Both the position numbers and the translations under genes were made by a program. Shown here piece after piece: positions 1 through 8,697 of a DNA stretch of 61,698 bases. Within the stretch, counting starts at the first letter, position 1; each line of letters starts with the position of its first letter. The notes beneath the pieces were generated by a model that was given only the letters and a program-made list of their open reading frames with translations, made no database searches and was not told the origin of the DNA. Source of the DNA: Ureibacillus galli (lineage in GTDB: Bacteria; Bacillota; Bacilli; Bacillales_A; Planococcaceae); the NCBI RefSeq assembly GCF_014836845.1, contig NZ_JACSQA010000021.1, positions 1 to 61,698 on the forward strand, read 5' to 3'.

Positions 1-21
1 ACCCGAAAAACGTTCAAAATT

Positions 22-63
22 ACAAAAGGCCTTCAGAATGTGACCATTCTGAAGGCCTTTTGT
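22..63. terminator. Bidirectional intrinsic terminator
   Basis: A perfect 19-bp inverted repeat with a four-base loop (TGAC) is visible. The arms carry AAAAGGCC and GGCCTTTT, so either strand ends in a U run. It separates whatever lies left of the window from the secreted-protein gene at 301. Confidence 0.85.
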
Positions 64-300
64 CGACAATCTGAATCACATATCTTATCGGATATGTGAT
101 TATTATGGCGAATTTGTAGATAAAAAAGAGTGTATTTTTATATAGCATTGAACCAATTCCCAATTTTTGTTAAGATTAATTTTGTAAAGGGAATATATTC
201 CATTTACGAAGCCTCGCAACCTCCTAGACCCTACTTAAGTACACCGCTAAGTAAGACACCTCATTCTTTAATTAAAATCGCTAAAGAAAGGAAGATATCA

Positions 301-1020
301 ATGAAAAAATTTTTCACCTCTATTTTAACAGTAGTCTTATTATTTAGTATGGTTGGAAGTGTTTTTGCAGAAAGCAAGAAGGTTAATTATGAATACTCAA
401 CAGCATTGGTAAAAGCTGTCCAATTAGATGAAAAATTCGTCGGAGCTGTTGGAGTAGATGGAGAATTTCTTGTTTTAGATCAGCAAAAAGCAATTGAAAA
501 TGGTATATCAACCGATGAAATAAAAGAAGCAAAAGAAAAAATTAAAGACTATAATAAAATTACCAAAGATGCTCTGGAAATTACACCCTTATTAACTTTC
601 GTTGGAAATCAAATTCAATTCGATGAAATAGAAGCGGAGAAAAAGGGAGTTTCTAAGGAACTCATAAACGCAACAAAAAGTGATATAGAAAAGATTAATA
701 AAGCATCAGAAGGTATCTTTAGTATCGCTGCTTGTGACGGATCAAATAAGTATGTAGATCGTTGGTATGGTTATGATACGTACTTCGATAGTTGTAATGC
801 TAATAAACTTATAGGTTATCTGACAATTGGAGCAGGGATTACTACAATTGCTGCTGCAATAACTGCGTTTATAGCACCTCCAGTGGGGCTTGCTGTCGGC
901 ATTGCTGCTGGCTTAATTGGTATAGGCGCGGGTGCGTTAGCAGTTGCTAATGCAAACGGATGTGGAATTTTAATAAGATGGTCTTTTGATAAACCAATCT
1001 GGACAGGTTCACAATGTTAA
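301..1020 (+). CDS. Secreted protein with hydrophobic cysteine-bearing C-terminus; candidate bacteriocin precursor
   Basis: The protein has 239 residues. The start at 301 is chosen because GAAAGGAAG lies just upstream and a classical signal peptide follows (cleavage expected after VFA, residue 23). Residues about 30-135 hold two related copies of a motif ending GIS-type/K-rich helix (around residues 45-75 and 95-130). The C-terminal part starts near residue 141 and carries cysteines at about 145, 165, 221 and 239. A 45-residue Gly/Ala/Ile stretch (about 171-216) could span or insert into membranes. A Sec signal, a charged pro-region and a short hydrophobic disulfide-prone tail resemble the SdpC type of secreted toxin precursor, but I see no direct sequence match. 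A small two-helix membrane gene follows 28 bp downstream. Alternative: an unrelated secreted membrane-active or envelope protein. Confidence 0.55.
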   Translation: MKKFFTSILTVVLLFSMVGSVFAESKKVNYEYSTALVKAVQLDEKFVGAVGVDGEFLVLDQQKAIENGISTDEIKEAKEKIKDYNKITKDALEITPLLTFVGNQIQFDEIEAEKKGVSKELINATKSDIEKINKASEGIFSIAACDGSNKYVDRWYGYDTYFDSCNANKLIGYLTIGAGITTIAAAITAFIAPPVGLAVGIAAGLIGIGAGALAVANANGCGILIRWSFDKPIWTGSQC

Positions 1021-1048
1021 TAAATAGAAATTAAAGGAGAGAAAAAAG

Positions 1049-1228
1049 GTGTCCGTGTTCTTAATAGCAAAAATACTTGGCGGTATTGCATTTGTGTTGA
1101 TTCTAATCAAAACTTTATTCTTTAATACAGAGAAGAAAAAAGAAGATAAGTATCTAATTTACACACTTCTTCTAATTATCATTTCTGTTAACATTTCAAT
1201 CTGGGTTATTGCAGCAACTAATTCCTAA
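1049..1228 (+). CDS. Small two-helix membrane protein; candidate immunity protein
   Basis: This is a 59-residue reading frame starting with GTG, eight bases after AAAGGAGA. It has two hydrophobic segments (about residues 3-24 and 35-56) joined by a lysine-rich loop. It lies 28 bp downstream of the secreted protein gene and directly before a terminator, so the two are probably one transcript. Small double-spanning proteins next to secreted toxins often give self-protection. That role is inferred from position only. No family was recognised. Confidence 0.55.
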   Translation: MSVFLIAKILGGIAFVLILIKTLFFNTEKKKEDKYLIYTLLLIIISVNISIWVIAATNS

Positions 1229-1232
1229 AATA

Positions 1233-1275
1233 AAAAGAAAGGTGGATCCGGTATAAGGGAGTCCACCTTTCTTTT
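1233..1275 (+). terminator. Intrinsic terminator of the secreted-protein pair
   Basis: A 14-bp stem (AAAAGAAAGGTGGA with its complement at 1262-1275) ends in TTTT. It starts five bases after the stop codon at 1228 and closes the two-gene transcript. Confidence 0.8.
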
Positions 1276-1430
1276 AACTTCTGCAATGAAGCATTATTAC
1301 TATACTCTATGGTATCTACAAATTATTTATCGTAAATAAATCAGGTACAAATTCTTTAGGTTGGACACTATTATATCCTTCCTCTACACAATTAAACAGC
1401 TTAATGAAGTGAGCCTCTAATTTATTTAAT

Positions 1431-1757
1431 TTATCCTTTGCTTCTGTATAGATTGAATCGATACTTCCTACATGCTAAATAGAAGTATGTATAATTCTTC
1501 CATTGACTTTCTTTATATAGCGTCTTTAATATCCGATTTATTGCAGTATAACACTCATTAAATTGAGGGTTAGAATTCTTCCAAGTTCCATTATAAATAT
1601 ATGGTGTTAACTCTTTCTCAAACTGCTTAAACAATTTACTTTGACCAGCAATTGATAATATACGTTCCCATGTTGAGTTATCGTATATTTTGAATATTTC
1701 TTCACGAGCTAATATTGCTGCTATTTTTGATAACGTAATTTCTTCAATAGAATCCAT
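1431..1757 (-). CDS. Hypothetical protein, possibly a gene fragment
   Basis: Not recognised. The frame encodes about 108 residues from an ATG at 1757, preceded by GAAGGGGA at good spacing. An upstream in-frame start at 1784 lacks such a site. The protein looks soluble and helical, rich in Lys, Tyr and aromatic residues, without membrane segments. It sits among short broken frames between the bacteriocin-like pair and the Gabija-like pair, so it may be a remnant of a longer gene. Confidence 0.4.
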   Translation of the reverse strand: MDSIEEITLSKIAAILAREEIFKIYDNSTWERILSIAGQSKLFKQFEKELTPYIYNGTWKNSNPQFNECYTAINRILKTLYKESQWKNYTYFYLACRKYRFNLYRSKG

Positions 1758-1848
1758 AAAATATCCCCTTCTGTTACTTTTCAAACAATCCAGCAGTAAT
1801 AATTTCCAGTTTATGATTCAAATGATCATTTATCAATTAAAACTAAAT

Positions 1849-2031
1849 TTACAATTTATCATTAATAATAAATTGAATAAATTCTCTACCAAACTTCGTT
1901 ATTTTAAAGCAATCATTATATTTCACTTTTATTGCTCTTGGGTATTTATTTTTCTTTGAATTCGTAATAAGCTCAACATAATTTTTAAGTTCTTTGATTG
2001 CATCTTCAATAGCTTTTAAATCTTTTTCCAA
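1849..2031 (-). CDS. Short hypothetical frame, probably a gene scrap
   Basis: This 60-residue frame would have to start at TTG and has no convincing ribosome binding site. The predicted product is a charged helix followed by a basic segment. It is listed because the surrounding 2.0-2.4 kb also contains decayed coding sequence on the same strand. It may be the 3' part of that decayed gene. Confidence 0.2.
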   Translation of the reverse strand: MEKDLKAIEDAIKELKNYVELITNSKKNKYPRAIKVKYNDCFKITKFGREFIQFIINDKL

Positions 2032-2052
2032 TACTAAGTCAGTCTTACTAGT

Positions 2053-2396
2053 TTAAATGCCTTTTTTAACCAAATTTTTCCTAACTAAATCATATTGTTC
2101 ATAAGAAATTTTATGTTTTTTAATGACATCTTCGAAACTATTTATTTCAGGTTCTTCATCACTCAAACCATCATATCGAACATATCTTGAGCCGTTAAGT
2201 TTTTAAACTGTGTCCAACGCATTTTCGGCCAATGTTCTTTTTGAATTTCATTGAAGCTTGCTGGTATTTCAGAGAAAATACCTGTGTACGGTAAACCTAA
2301 AAATTCCGCTTCCGTTTCTTTATTTAACTCAGCCTCATCTAAGCCATTAATGAATAATAGATATGTGATTTCTTCAATATTTGTCGTATTTAAAAG
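2053..2396 (-). pseudogene. Remnant of an unrecognised gene with a frameshift
   Basis: On the minus strand two frames read as sensible protein. One contains EAEFLGLPYTGIFSEIP and stops at 2163. The other continues as DEEPEINSFEDVIKKHKIS and stops at 2053. The join lies near 2170. Neither piece has a start codon with a ribosome binding site. I could not assign a family. It lies just downstream of the helicase gene and its terminator. Confidence 0.35.
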
Positions 2397-2432
2397 AAAA
2401 GCTACGGCTTTGAAGTGATTGCAGTAGCTTTT
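2397..2432 (-). terminator. Intrinsic terminator after the helicase gene
   Basis: A 9-bp stem (AAAAGCTAC/GTAGCTTTT) is followed on the minus strand by CTTTTAAAT. It begins eight bases after the helicase stop codon and so closes the Gabija-like transcript. Confidence 0.7.
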
Positions 2433-2439
2433 ACCAAAA

Positions 2440-4182
2440 TCAAATCGGCTGAGGGACTTTTGTTAAATCCTCCACTTTAATGTTGTATTGGTCTTCTATG
2501 AATTTTTGGTTCTTCTTCGTTATCTTAGGAAAGACAAAAAATAATCGATTGATTGCTCTACTCATTCCAACATAGTAAACCCTATCTTCTTCGTTCTCCA
2601 AATTAGGGTTAATAAGAAAAGCTAAAGAACTTGGTATTAGTAAAACATTTTCAAACTCATCACCTTTTGCTTTATGGATAGTACGGTGGTGACTAGTATC
2701 TTCTTTAAAATTTATACATATTGCAAGTTGATTGTATGTAGTTTCATCATAAAAGTTTTTAGCGGTACCCGCTTTAAAGCTACTCATTGAAATATGTGAT
2801 TTCATTACGGTATAGAATGTCATTAAAGACTTTTCATTATAACTACAATATTTAGCTAATAACTCTTGAAGTAATTTAATTGAGTTATTAACTTGATCTT
2901 TCTCCGGACAATCACTAAATAATGCTTTCATTTTATCTAATGCATTTTTATAATCACCAATTCGTGCAAATTCAACTGCTTCTATAGAATTTAATATTAT
3001 TCTCATTCTATCTTTATTACTATCGGCTTCTTTAAATTTCGTTAGTAGCCTCGTATCTATCCCGTTTAATGAAACTAACGATTTCATTGCATTGGCAGTT
3101 GGGTTATCCCTTGAAAGCGTATGAATTGTTGAACCCTCTCCACACAACTCTATTATTTTTCGATAAGCGTCTCTAGTATCACCAATAAATAAAATTGGCA
3201 ACTCACTATCAAAATTTTTGAATTTAGTTTGCACAATATCCGTTCGTACTTTGTTCAGTAAATCAATAATTTGATTCGAACTACGCCTATTTTCAAGAAT
3301 TTGATATTCGACCATATTTTCTAATTTGAGATTAATAAATTCATCTATACTTGCCCCTTGAAAGGCATAAATAGACTGTGCGGGATCTCCAATAACACCA
3401 ACGATTGTTTCTTCTTGAGCTATCAACTTTAAAATTTTTGTTTGAATAGGATTGGTATCCTGCACTTCATCTAAGAAAAAGTACGGAAATTTAGCTCTTA
3501 GAACCTTCAATATAAATGCATGCCTTGTTATTAATACATAACTAAAGAACAATACATCGTCGTGATCAATCTTTCCTCTTTCCCAACTTAACTTTTTATA
3601 ACTAAATAAATCTTCTTCTAAGATGCCCGCTACTTTACTTATTGCTCCTGCTTTTTCTTTTTTACCAACTAAATTTAATGCATCTCCATTTTCAAATTTA
3701 TACTGTAAATTTGAAAGCCACACCCATAATGAGGCCATTTTATCCTCTGTAAACTGTAACTGCTTAATTGTATTAGGATGTTTTAGTTTATCTTTGTTAA
3801 CATGGTTTTCTAACCAAGTACCGACTATGGAACGTTGAGGTAATATAATATCATGCCCATCTATTTTTTTTACATTTAGATTAAATTCATCTGCAACTAG
3901 GAAAATATAAGGCTTTATTACATGTTTATACAAAAAACTATGAATAGTTGATACCTCTACTCTATTAGTAATACCTGTACCAAGCCTTTTCAAAATAGTT
4001 TCAACAGCGACATTTGTATATGTAATACAAGCTATTTTTCGCGTCTTCTCTAGTCTTAAAGAATTTTTAACTGTATTTTTTATATGATTAACTAGCCAAT
4101 GTGTTTTACCCGCCCCTGGACCAGCTGTTATTTTGAAGTGCTGTTCAATATCAATTAAGTCACTAGATGTAATAGTAATCAA
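2440..4182 (-). CDS. gajB: UvrD-like helicase of a Gabija-type defence pair (GajB-like)
   Basis: Superfamily 1A helicase of 580 residues. Visible motifs in order: Walker A AGPGAGKT (20-27), motif Ia CITYTNVAVETI, motif Ic STIHSFLY, motif II FLDEVQDTNP, motif III GDPAQSIYAFQGA, motif IV LENRRSSNQI, motif V TIHKAKGDEFENVLL and motif VI YVGMSRAINRL. It begins with TTG overlapping the TGA of the upstream nuclease gene (TTGA), so the two are translationally coupled. OLD-family nuclease plus UvrD helicase is the composition of Gabija, where the helicase partner is thought to sense or process phage DNA ends. At 580 residues it is longer than the Bacillus cereus GajB of about 490. Function here is inferred from family and pairing. 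Confidence 0.85.
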   Translation of the reverse strand: MITITSSDLIDIEQHFKITAGPGAGKTHWLVNHIKNTVKNSLRLEKTRKIACITYTNVAVETILKRLGTGITNRVEVSTIHSFLYKHVIKPYIFLVADEFNLNVKKIDGHDIILPQRSIVGTWLENHVNKDKLKHPNTIKQLQFTEDKMASLWVWLSNLQYKFENGDALNLVGKKEKAGAISKVAGILEEDLFSYKKLSWERGKIDHDDVLFFSYVLITRHAFILKVLRAKFPYFFLDEVQDTNPIQTKILKLIAQEETIVGVIGDPAQSIYAFQGASIDEFINLKLENMVEYQILENRRSSNQIIDLLNKVRTDIVQTKFKNFDSELPILFIGDTRDAYRKIIELCGEGSTIHTLSRDNPTANAMKSLVSLNGIDTRLLTKFKEADSNKDRMRIILNSIEAVEFARIGDYKNALDKMKALFSDCPEKDQVNNSIKLLQELLAKYCSYNEKSLMTFYTVMKSHISMSSFKAGTAKNFYDETTYNQLAICINFKEDTSHHRTIHKAKGDEFENVLLIPSSLAFLINPNLENEEDRVYYVGMSRAINRLFFVFPKITKKNQKFIEDQYNIKVEDLTKVPQPI

Positions 4183-6227
4183 TTTTCACACACCCATTCT
4201 ATATCTTCTTGAATATAGTCTGGCACGACAAACTCAACAAAGTCTTCTGAGCCTCGCTTAGCTAAGTTTTCTTGTAATACGTTGGCTAATTCTAAAGCAT
4301 TAACCCCCTTACCAACTGAATTTAAATACCTTGCAGCTATCAATGCTATTTTTTTATCCTCATCTGACCAATTTAATACTTCTTGTTTTAAGGCATCTAT
4401 GATTCTCGTATTTTCTTTTGATTTACTTAATCGACTATAAAATTCATCAATACTTTTACCTTCTTGAAATAGCTTCATCAGCGCTTTAATTTCTTCTTTA
4501 TTAGACATTGAACCCGTTACTAACATCTCCAACATTGGATTGAATCGCACTAAATCATATTCAAGTGTTTTACCTTGTAATTCATCTTGAAAATAAAACT
4601 TAATATTCGGCGAATAAACTATATCTTGCTTACTAGTTTTATATTCATATTTATCAACTTCTGCATTCAGCTCAAATGGATAGCATTTAGTATAAGTTGC
4701 CCCCTCACTTGAAAGCTCTTTCCTCATTGGATCCCTATCGGTAATACATACTACTTTTCTTTTGATTGCAGCTGGATTATTGGTGTTAAATAACTTCAAG
4801 AAATGATCAAAATATTTACCACCTACGTTTATAACAGCAATATGATTGTCTTCTAAAGATTTTCCGACATATTCAGCAAATGTGGACATTAATAATTGCT
4901 CCGCTAGCCCTTCTACTAAAATAATTTTTTCCGCAAAAAGCATATTCGATTTAGTTGCATCTAAAAATCTTTGTACATACTTTTTACTTTCCTCGTTGCC
5001 TTCAAAAACTTTACTTGGATAACTAGCACGCGTTTCATTATTAGCTTTGTATAAACAAATTAGTTCGTCCAAGTCTAATGCACCTGTTATATGAGTCGAA
5101 TGAGTTGTTACAAAGATTTGGCGTACTTTATTAGCTTTTAAATTTTGTTTTAAAAAATTTAATAATTGTCTTTGCATTGATGGGTGTAAATGCGCTTCTG
5201 GTTCTTCTATTACGAGCATGGGAAAGACTTTTGAGTTACTCCCCAAATACGTTTCACTAGCATTTACTTGCATTTTCGCCAATAGTAAAGACATAAAAAT
5301 TAAATTATTATAGCCAAGTCCATTATGCGTTATAGGTAATTGAATTCCATCATGATGCTCTACTATTAGTTTAAGTGCAGAATAAAGTTCGACATCTGTT
5401 ATACCACCAGCAAAGTTTGGTTCAGCATTATCAAATGATGCCCCAATATCTTTCGAATACGATAAAATTTGTTTTTTTCCTTCTAGCATCCTCTGATTTA
5501 AAGAATCCATCAGTACTTTAGCTTGATCTTCAAACTTCTTTTTTTCGTCTTTAATTTGTTGTTCTTTTTCAGCTTCATTTAGAGCTTGATTGGATTTTAT
5601 ATTGTAGTCCATAAAGAAATCCAAAACATTTTTTAATAACGTATTTTTTCCGCTGAACATATCCCTTTCGACATCTCTAATAGCATCTAAGAACTGAAAA
5701 TCGAATTTTTTCATATATTCGCTATCAACGCTAATTTGATTTTCTAAATTTCCTCCATAAATTTTGTATGTATAAAAACGCAGAAAATTTCTATCAATAA
5801 TTTCCCATGCATCAATTACAGAAGTTGCAGTAGAAAGCTTTTGTTCATATTCATCTTGATGTTTTAGTGGAAGACAGAACTCATAATGTATTTTGGCTTC
5901 GTATGGCTCTTCCAATTTCGTTAACCATTGACTTACAACTACCAAATCATCTCCCATTAGGTTTTCTTCTTTTTCTTGACTAAGAGTAATTGATACGTTG
6001 ATACTAGGTGGCTGATTTTTCAATTCATCTAATGTAAGTTGCTTATTAAAGTCATCAATAGATAAGTTCTTTTTAACAGATGGATTAAATATTAATGCCA
6101 TGGCTCTTAGTAAATTTGATTTTCCAGCATTATTATGACCAATTATTACATTTAAACCCTCGTTGAATTCGATAGTATTGGCCTTAAAATTTTTGTAGTT
6201 TTTAATTTCTATCTTTGATATGTACAT
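4179..6227 (-). CDS. gajA: OLD-family ATP-dependent endonuclease of a Gabija-type pair (GajA-like)
   Basis: The protein has 682 residues. The N-terminal ABC-type ATPase has Walker A GHNNAGKS (30-37). A coiled-coil or helical insert spans about 190-260. A Walker B/signature block with IEEPEAHLHP lies near residue 339, followed by a TTHSTHI switch. The C-terminal TOPRIM nuclease has LVEG near 437 and TDRDP near 497, the expected metal ligands. This is a class 2 OLD nuclease, the type found beside UvrD helicases in Gabija. It is about 100 residues longer than the well-studied 578-residue GajA, mostly through extra C-terminal and central sequence. The transcript appears to start in the 6228-6300 interval. 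Neighbouring mobile-element remnants fit horizontal acquisition. Confidence 0.88.
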   Translation of the reverse strand: MYISKIEIKNYKNFKANTIEFNEGLNVIIGHNNAGKSNLLRAMALIFNPSVKKNLSIDDFNKQLTLDELKNQPPSINVSITLSQEKEENLMGDDLVVVSQWLTKLEEPYEAKIHYEFCLPLKHQDEYEQKLSTATSVIDAWEIIDRNFLRFYTYKIYGGNLENQISVDSEYMKKFDFQFLDAIRDVERDMFSGKNTLLKNVLDFFMDYNIKSNQALNEAEKEQQIKDEKKKFEDQAKVLMDSLNQRMLEGKKQILSYSKDIGASFDNAEPNFAGGITDVELYSALKLIVEHHDGIQLPITHNGLGYNNLIFMSLLLAKMQVNASETYLGSNSKVFPMLVIEEPEAHLHPSMQRQLLNFLKQNLKANKVRQIFVTTHSTHITGALDLDELICLYKANNETRASYPSKVFEGNEESKKYVQRFLDATKSNMLFAEKIILVEGLAEQLLMSTFAEYVGKSLEDNHIAVINVGGKYFDHFLKLFNTNNPAAIKRKVVCITDRDPMRKELSSEGATYTKCYPFELNAEVDKYEYKTSKQDIVYSPNIKFYFQDELQGKTLEYDLVRFNPMLEMLVTGSMSNKEEIKALMKLFQEGKSIDEFYSRLSKSKENTRIIDALKQEVLNWSDEDKKIALIAARYLNSVGKGVNALELANVLQENLAKRGSEDFVEFVVPDYIQEDIEWVCEN

Positions 6228-6309
6228 ATAACTGTTCCCCCCTCTAAATACGAACTAACTTTTCTATATTACATCTATTATAGATTATATTGTAAATATT
6301 TGTTTAAAA

Positions 6310-6339
6310 AAGCATATCCTAGTTTCCTAAGATATGCTT
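6310..6339 (-). terminator. Intrinsic terminator-like hairpin
   Basis: A 9-bp stem AAGCATATC/GATATGCTT is followed on the minus strand by TTTTTTAAAC. It lies ten bases beyond a stop codon (6349-6351) that ends a 25-codon scrap on the minus strand, so it may be the surviving end of a deleted gene. Confidence 0.5.
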
Positions 6340-6348
6340 CGTTAAATC

Positions 6349-6594
6349 TCATTCAAAAACTCGCTTGCGAATTTCTTCCTTCTTTTGATTTGCTATTTTT
6401 ACCCTTAAATCTTCTTCCGGCATCTCTATAAAGATAGTTTAGTATCATAATAATCCCTTATTGATGGTTTCTATACACTAATACTGATTTACAGAACAAA
6501 TTAGTTCGTCACTACTTGTTCTGCTTAAAAATGATGATTTATATAGATTGAAAACCCATTCTTAGATCGTGCTGTTGCCAAACTCTTTGATGGT
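6349..6594. other. Gene-poor stretch with a short decayed frame
   Basis: The minus strand from about 6425 to 6349 reads as the charged C-terminus of an unidentified protein (MPEEDLRVKIANQKKEE, then a few residues and a stop). Nothing else in this stretch reads as protein on either strand. No function can be assigned. Confidence 0.3.
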
Positions 6595-6889
6595 CTAATG
6601 CGCTAGCCGTTGCACTGCATTAGTTAGAAGTACCTTTCTCAACTTTAGCTGGAGAAAATTGATGGTAAAACATCTATAAATGTAAGAAGCTAATCTGTTG
6701 GGCGACCCGATAAGTCAAGTGCGTATGCGACTACAAATTGCAGGTTTATAGTTTTCTCTTTGTCACTTGAATTGTCTTAGGACAACCATCTCACTTTTCA
6801 TCGTGTTTGGTGTGATGAAACCTGCGGAATTCATATAAGTGAGCCGCACCCGTCAATTTGACGGCGAGTGAAGAACTTGCAGTGTGCAA
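6595..6889 (+). ncRNA. Candidate structured noncoding RNA, possibly a mobile-element RNA remnant
   Basis: Seven strong inverted repeats follow each other in 295 bases with no credible protein. The stems pair 6595-6601 with 6617-6623, 6715-6721 with 6764-6770, and 6772-6776 with 6781-6785. A nested pair joins 6790-6796 with 6837-6843 around 6796-6802 with 6814-6820. Further stems are 6850-6855 with 6859-6864, and 6877-6881 with 6885-6889. Several have tiny loops. Such density is typical of folded RNA, for example guide RNAs of TnpB/IscB elements or group II intron domains. I see no adjoining tnpB or intron-encoded protein. It lies directly before a dead recombinase tail. The strand is uncertain because the stems are symmetric. 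Confidence 0.4.
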
Positions 6890-7024
6890 CCCAAAGCCCA
6901 CCTATTATTAAAGTCGAACTCTTTTACACCATATAGACAGACGGAAATATTTAAGGGAAATCCTTTCTTTTCAAAGCTTGGTGTAATGAACTTCATATAA
7001 ATTCTATAAAGATTAGACTTTTAT

Positions 7025-7353
7025 GCAGTAGGCGAAGTCAGTCTAAATCCCCAAATTGATGAATTGTTAGAAAAGATTAATTTGTTAGAGGATGAAGAAG
7101 AAAATGAAACAACCATCGATCTCGAAGAACTAAAGCAATATATTCAACAAAAACTAACCCCTGAACAACCGTTAACAGAATTAACATCAGAAATTTTGGC
7201 ACGGTTCATTAAGGTTATCAAAGTAAAGCAGACGGCCAATTAGAAGTGCATTATCTCACTTCAAAACCGTCTGCTTTTTATGTTTCAACAAATATTAAAT
7301 TCGAAATACCAAAGACTCATCTTAGGTATACGTCAAAAAGCACGTTTAACTAA
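7025..7353 (+). pseudogene. C-terminal remnant of a large serine recombinase, frameshifted
   Basis: Frame one reads through acidic helical sequence to LTSEILARFIKVIKVK and then stops. A second frame picks up as ADGQLEVHYLTSKPSAF and runs to a stop at 7351. Together they match the usual end of Bacillus large serine recombinases (helical coil, then a beta-rich tail). One base is missing near 7226. The catalytic and DNA-binding parts are absent. It marks an old integration event independent of the cluster at 13.7-16.8 kb. Confidence 0.6.
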
Positions 7354-7596
7354 GATTTAGTCAGCTAACTCCAACCACGCCACCGCTTCACAGTGGCTCG
7401 AGAGGACAGAATGAATGTCATTTGAGCGTGTCCGTTCTCGGAAACATATCCACTGCGTTTTTGGCACTATCGGTAGGCGGGAACATATCCATTACACTCG
7501 TAAAATATAAAGGATGTTCACTACTGCTCTGTCGATTTAAATGGCTCACTCCAAACATTTATAGGCAAGTATTTTCCCAGTATCTGAATATTGCTA

Positions 7597-8697
7597 TCAA
7601 CCTTTTTCTGAACGATACTTATGCTTAAGAGCATCAGTTACTGTTTCAATAATTGAAAATTCAAAATCCCGCTTTGACATTTCTATCGAAGACAAGAACT
7701 TCTTGTTTCCTTTGAAAGACTTCCATAATAGTGTCTTATCTTTTTCATCAAAATTTATCTTAAACAAGAGATTGGAGAGAGAAACAATCAAAGATTTCTG
7801 CTTATCATCAAACTTCTTTTTACTGAAAGCTATGTATTCCTTCAGATCACCTATGTCGTATTTTGGTTGCAATCCAGTTATCGGATTAACCAACAATTGA
7901 GTAGAGGAATTCATCAGATTTACATAAGAACCCAATTCATATTGCTGTGCCTCTGTCATTAAGTTGTAGTCCAAGCCAAATGCTCTTGTTCTTTCACTTG
8001 CACAATTTAGTTTTTGGCTTTCATCTTTAATGCGGCTTATTCGCTCATTAATTTCTACAATAGCAATTTCGTATGATTTAACATCACGCTTGCTGATGAG
8101 GGTGAAAATCTCCTCAAGACGGTTCTGATCACTTTTCCCTTTCCATAGCAGAAACCCGCTGCCCACAAGTGCAACTCCGGCAATCGCCCAACCGACAGGT
8201 CCGGCAAGGGCCAGGAATGCATTTCCAGCAGCCATTCCTCCACCACCGGCCGCAAGCGCACCTCCGCCCAACCAAGCTAATGCCGCGTTGGTAGCTGCCG
8301 CGCCACTCAATGTAGATATGGCTGTTCCTGTTGAAGCAATACCGAATGTTGTCGCAATTCCCATTGCGGCAGTAGGGCCAAGAGCCGCAACTGCGATTCC
8401 GGCACCTAGACCAGCAGCACCTTTTCCAGCATTTTTTGCGACGGCATTTTTGTAATCTGATTCAATCTTTTCTGCTTGCTGCTTCCAGTTCAGACGGATT
8501 TTTTTCAGTTTTTCATACTCTAATCGCTTCTCGCCTGGAACATTTCTAATTTCGTCAAAGAGTTTTTGTATGGTGTTCAATTCATCATAAAGCTGGCTTG
8601 TGAGTGTGCCCAACTCGCCAATTTTATCATTTGTTTTCTTGATAGCCGATTCTGCCTGCTCTTGGGCAAGTTTTAACCTCGATTTTTTCTTGCTCAT
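7597..8697 (-). CDS. Coiled-coil protein with a Gly/Ala-rich hydrophobic hairpin; putative membrane-active effector
   Basis: The protein has 366 residues in three parts. An N-terminal charged coiled coil covers about 1-90. A hydrophobic Gly/Ala-rich segment of about 95 residues (about 92-186) includes motifs such as STGTAISTLSGAAATNAA and GGGGMAAGNA. A second helical, charged part runs to the end. The central segment could form two or more membrane helices. Similar Gly/Ala hairpins occur in pore-forming or membrane-remodelling proteins, but no catalytic motif is seen. It overlaps the upstream 479-residue gene by four bases (ATGA), so the two are co-translated. Position inside a defence and mobility island suggests a defence or toxin role. 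That is inference, and I recognise no named family. Confidence 0.7.
   Translation of the reverse strand: MSKKKSRLKLAQEQAESAIKKTNDKIGELGTLTSQLYDELNTIQKLFDEIRNVPGEKRLEYEKLKKIRLNWKQQAEKIESDYKNAVAKNAGKGAAGLGAGIAVAALGPTAAMGIATTFGIASTGTAISTLSGAAATNAALAWLGGGALAAGGGGMAAGNAFLALAGPVGWAIAGVALVGSGFLLWKGKSDQNRLEEIFTLISKRDVKSYEIAIVEINERISRIKDESQKLNCASERTRAFGLDYNLMTEAQQYELGSYVNLMNSSTQLLVNPITGLQPKYDIGDLKEYIAFSKKKFDDKQKSLIVSLSNLLFKINFDEKDKTLLWKSFKGNKKFLSSIEMSKRDFEFSIIETVTDALKHKYRSEKG

Noticed and set aside
130-300. N-terminal extension of the secreted protein frame
   Set aside because: No ribosome binding site. It would bury the signal peptide that starts at 301.
7225-7277. 11-bp hairpin with T tail that looks like a terminator
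   Set aside because: Both arms fall in recombinase codons (KADG and KPSAF), so protein similarity explains the region. Pairing may be incidental.
7422-7628. 68-codon plus-strand frame
   Set aside because: No ribosome binding site, overlaps the end of the hairpin-protein gene on the other strand, no recognised family.
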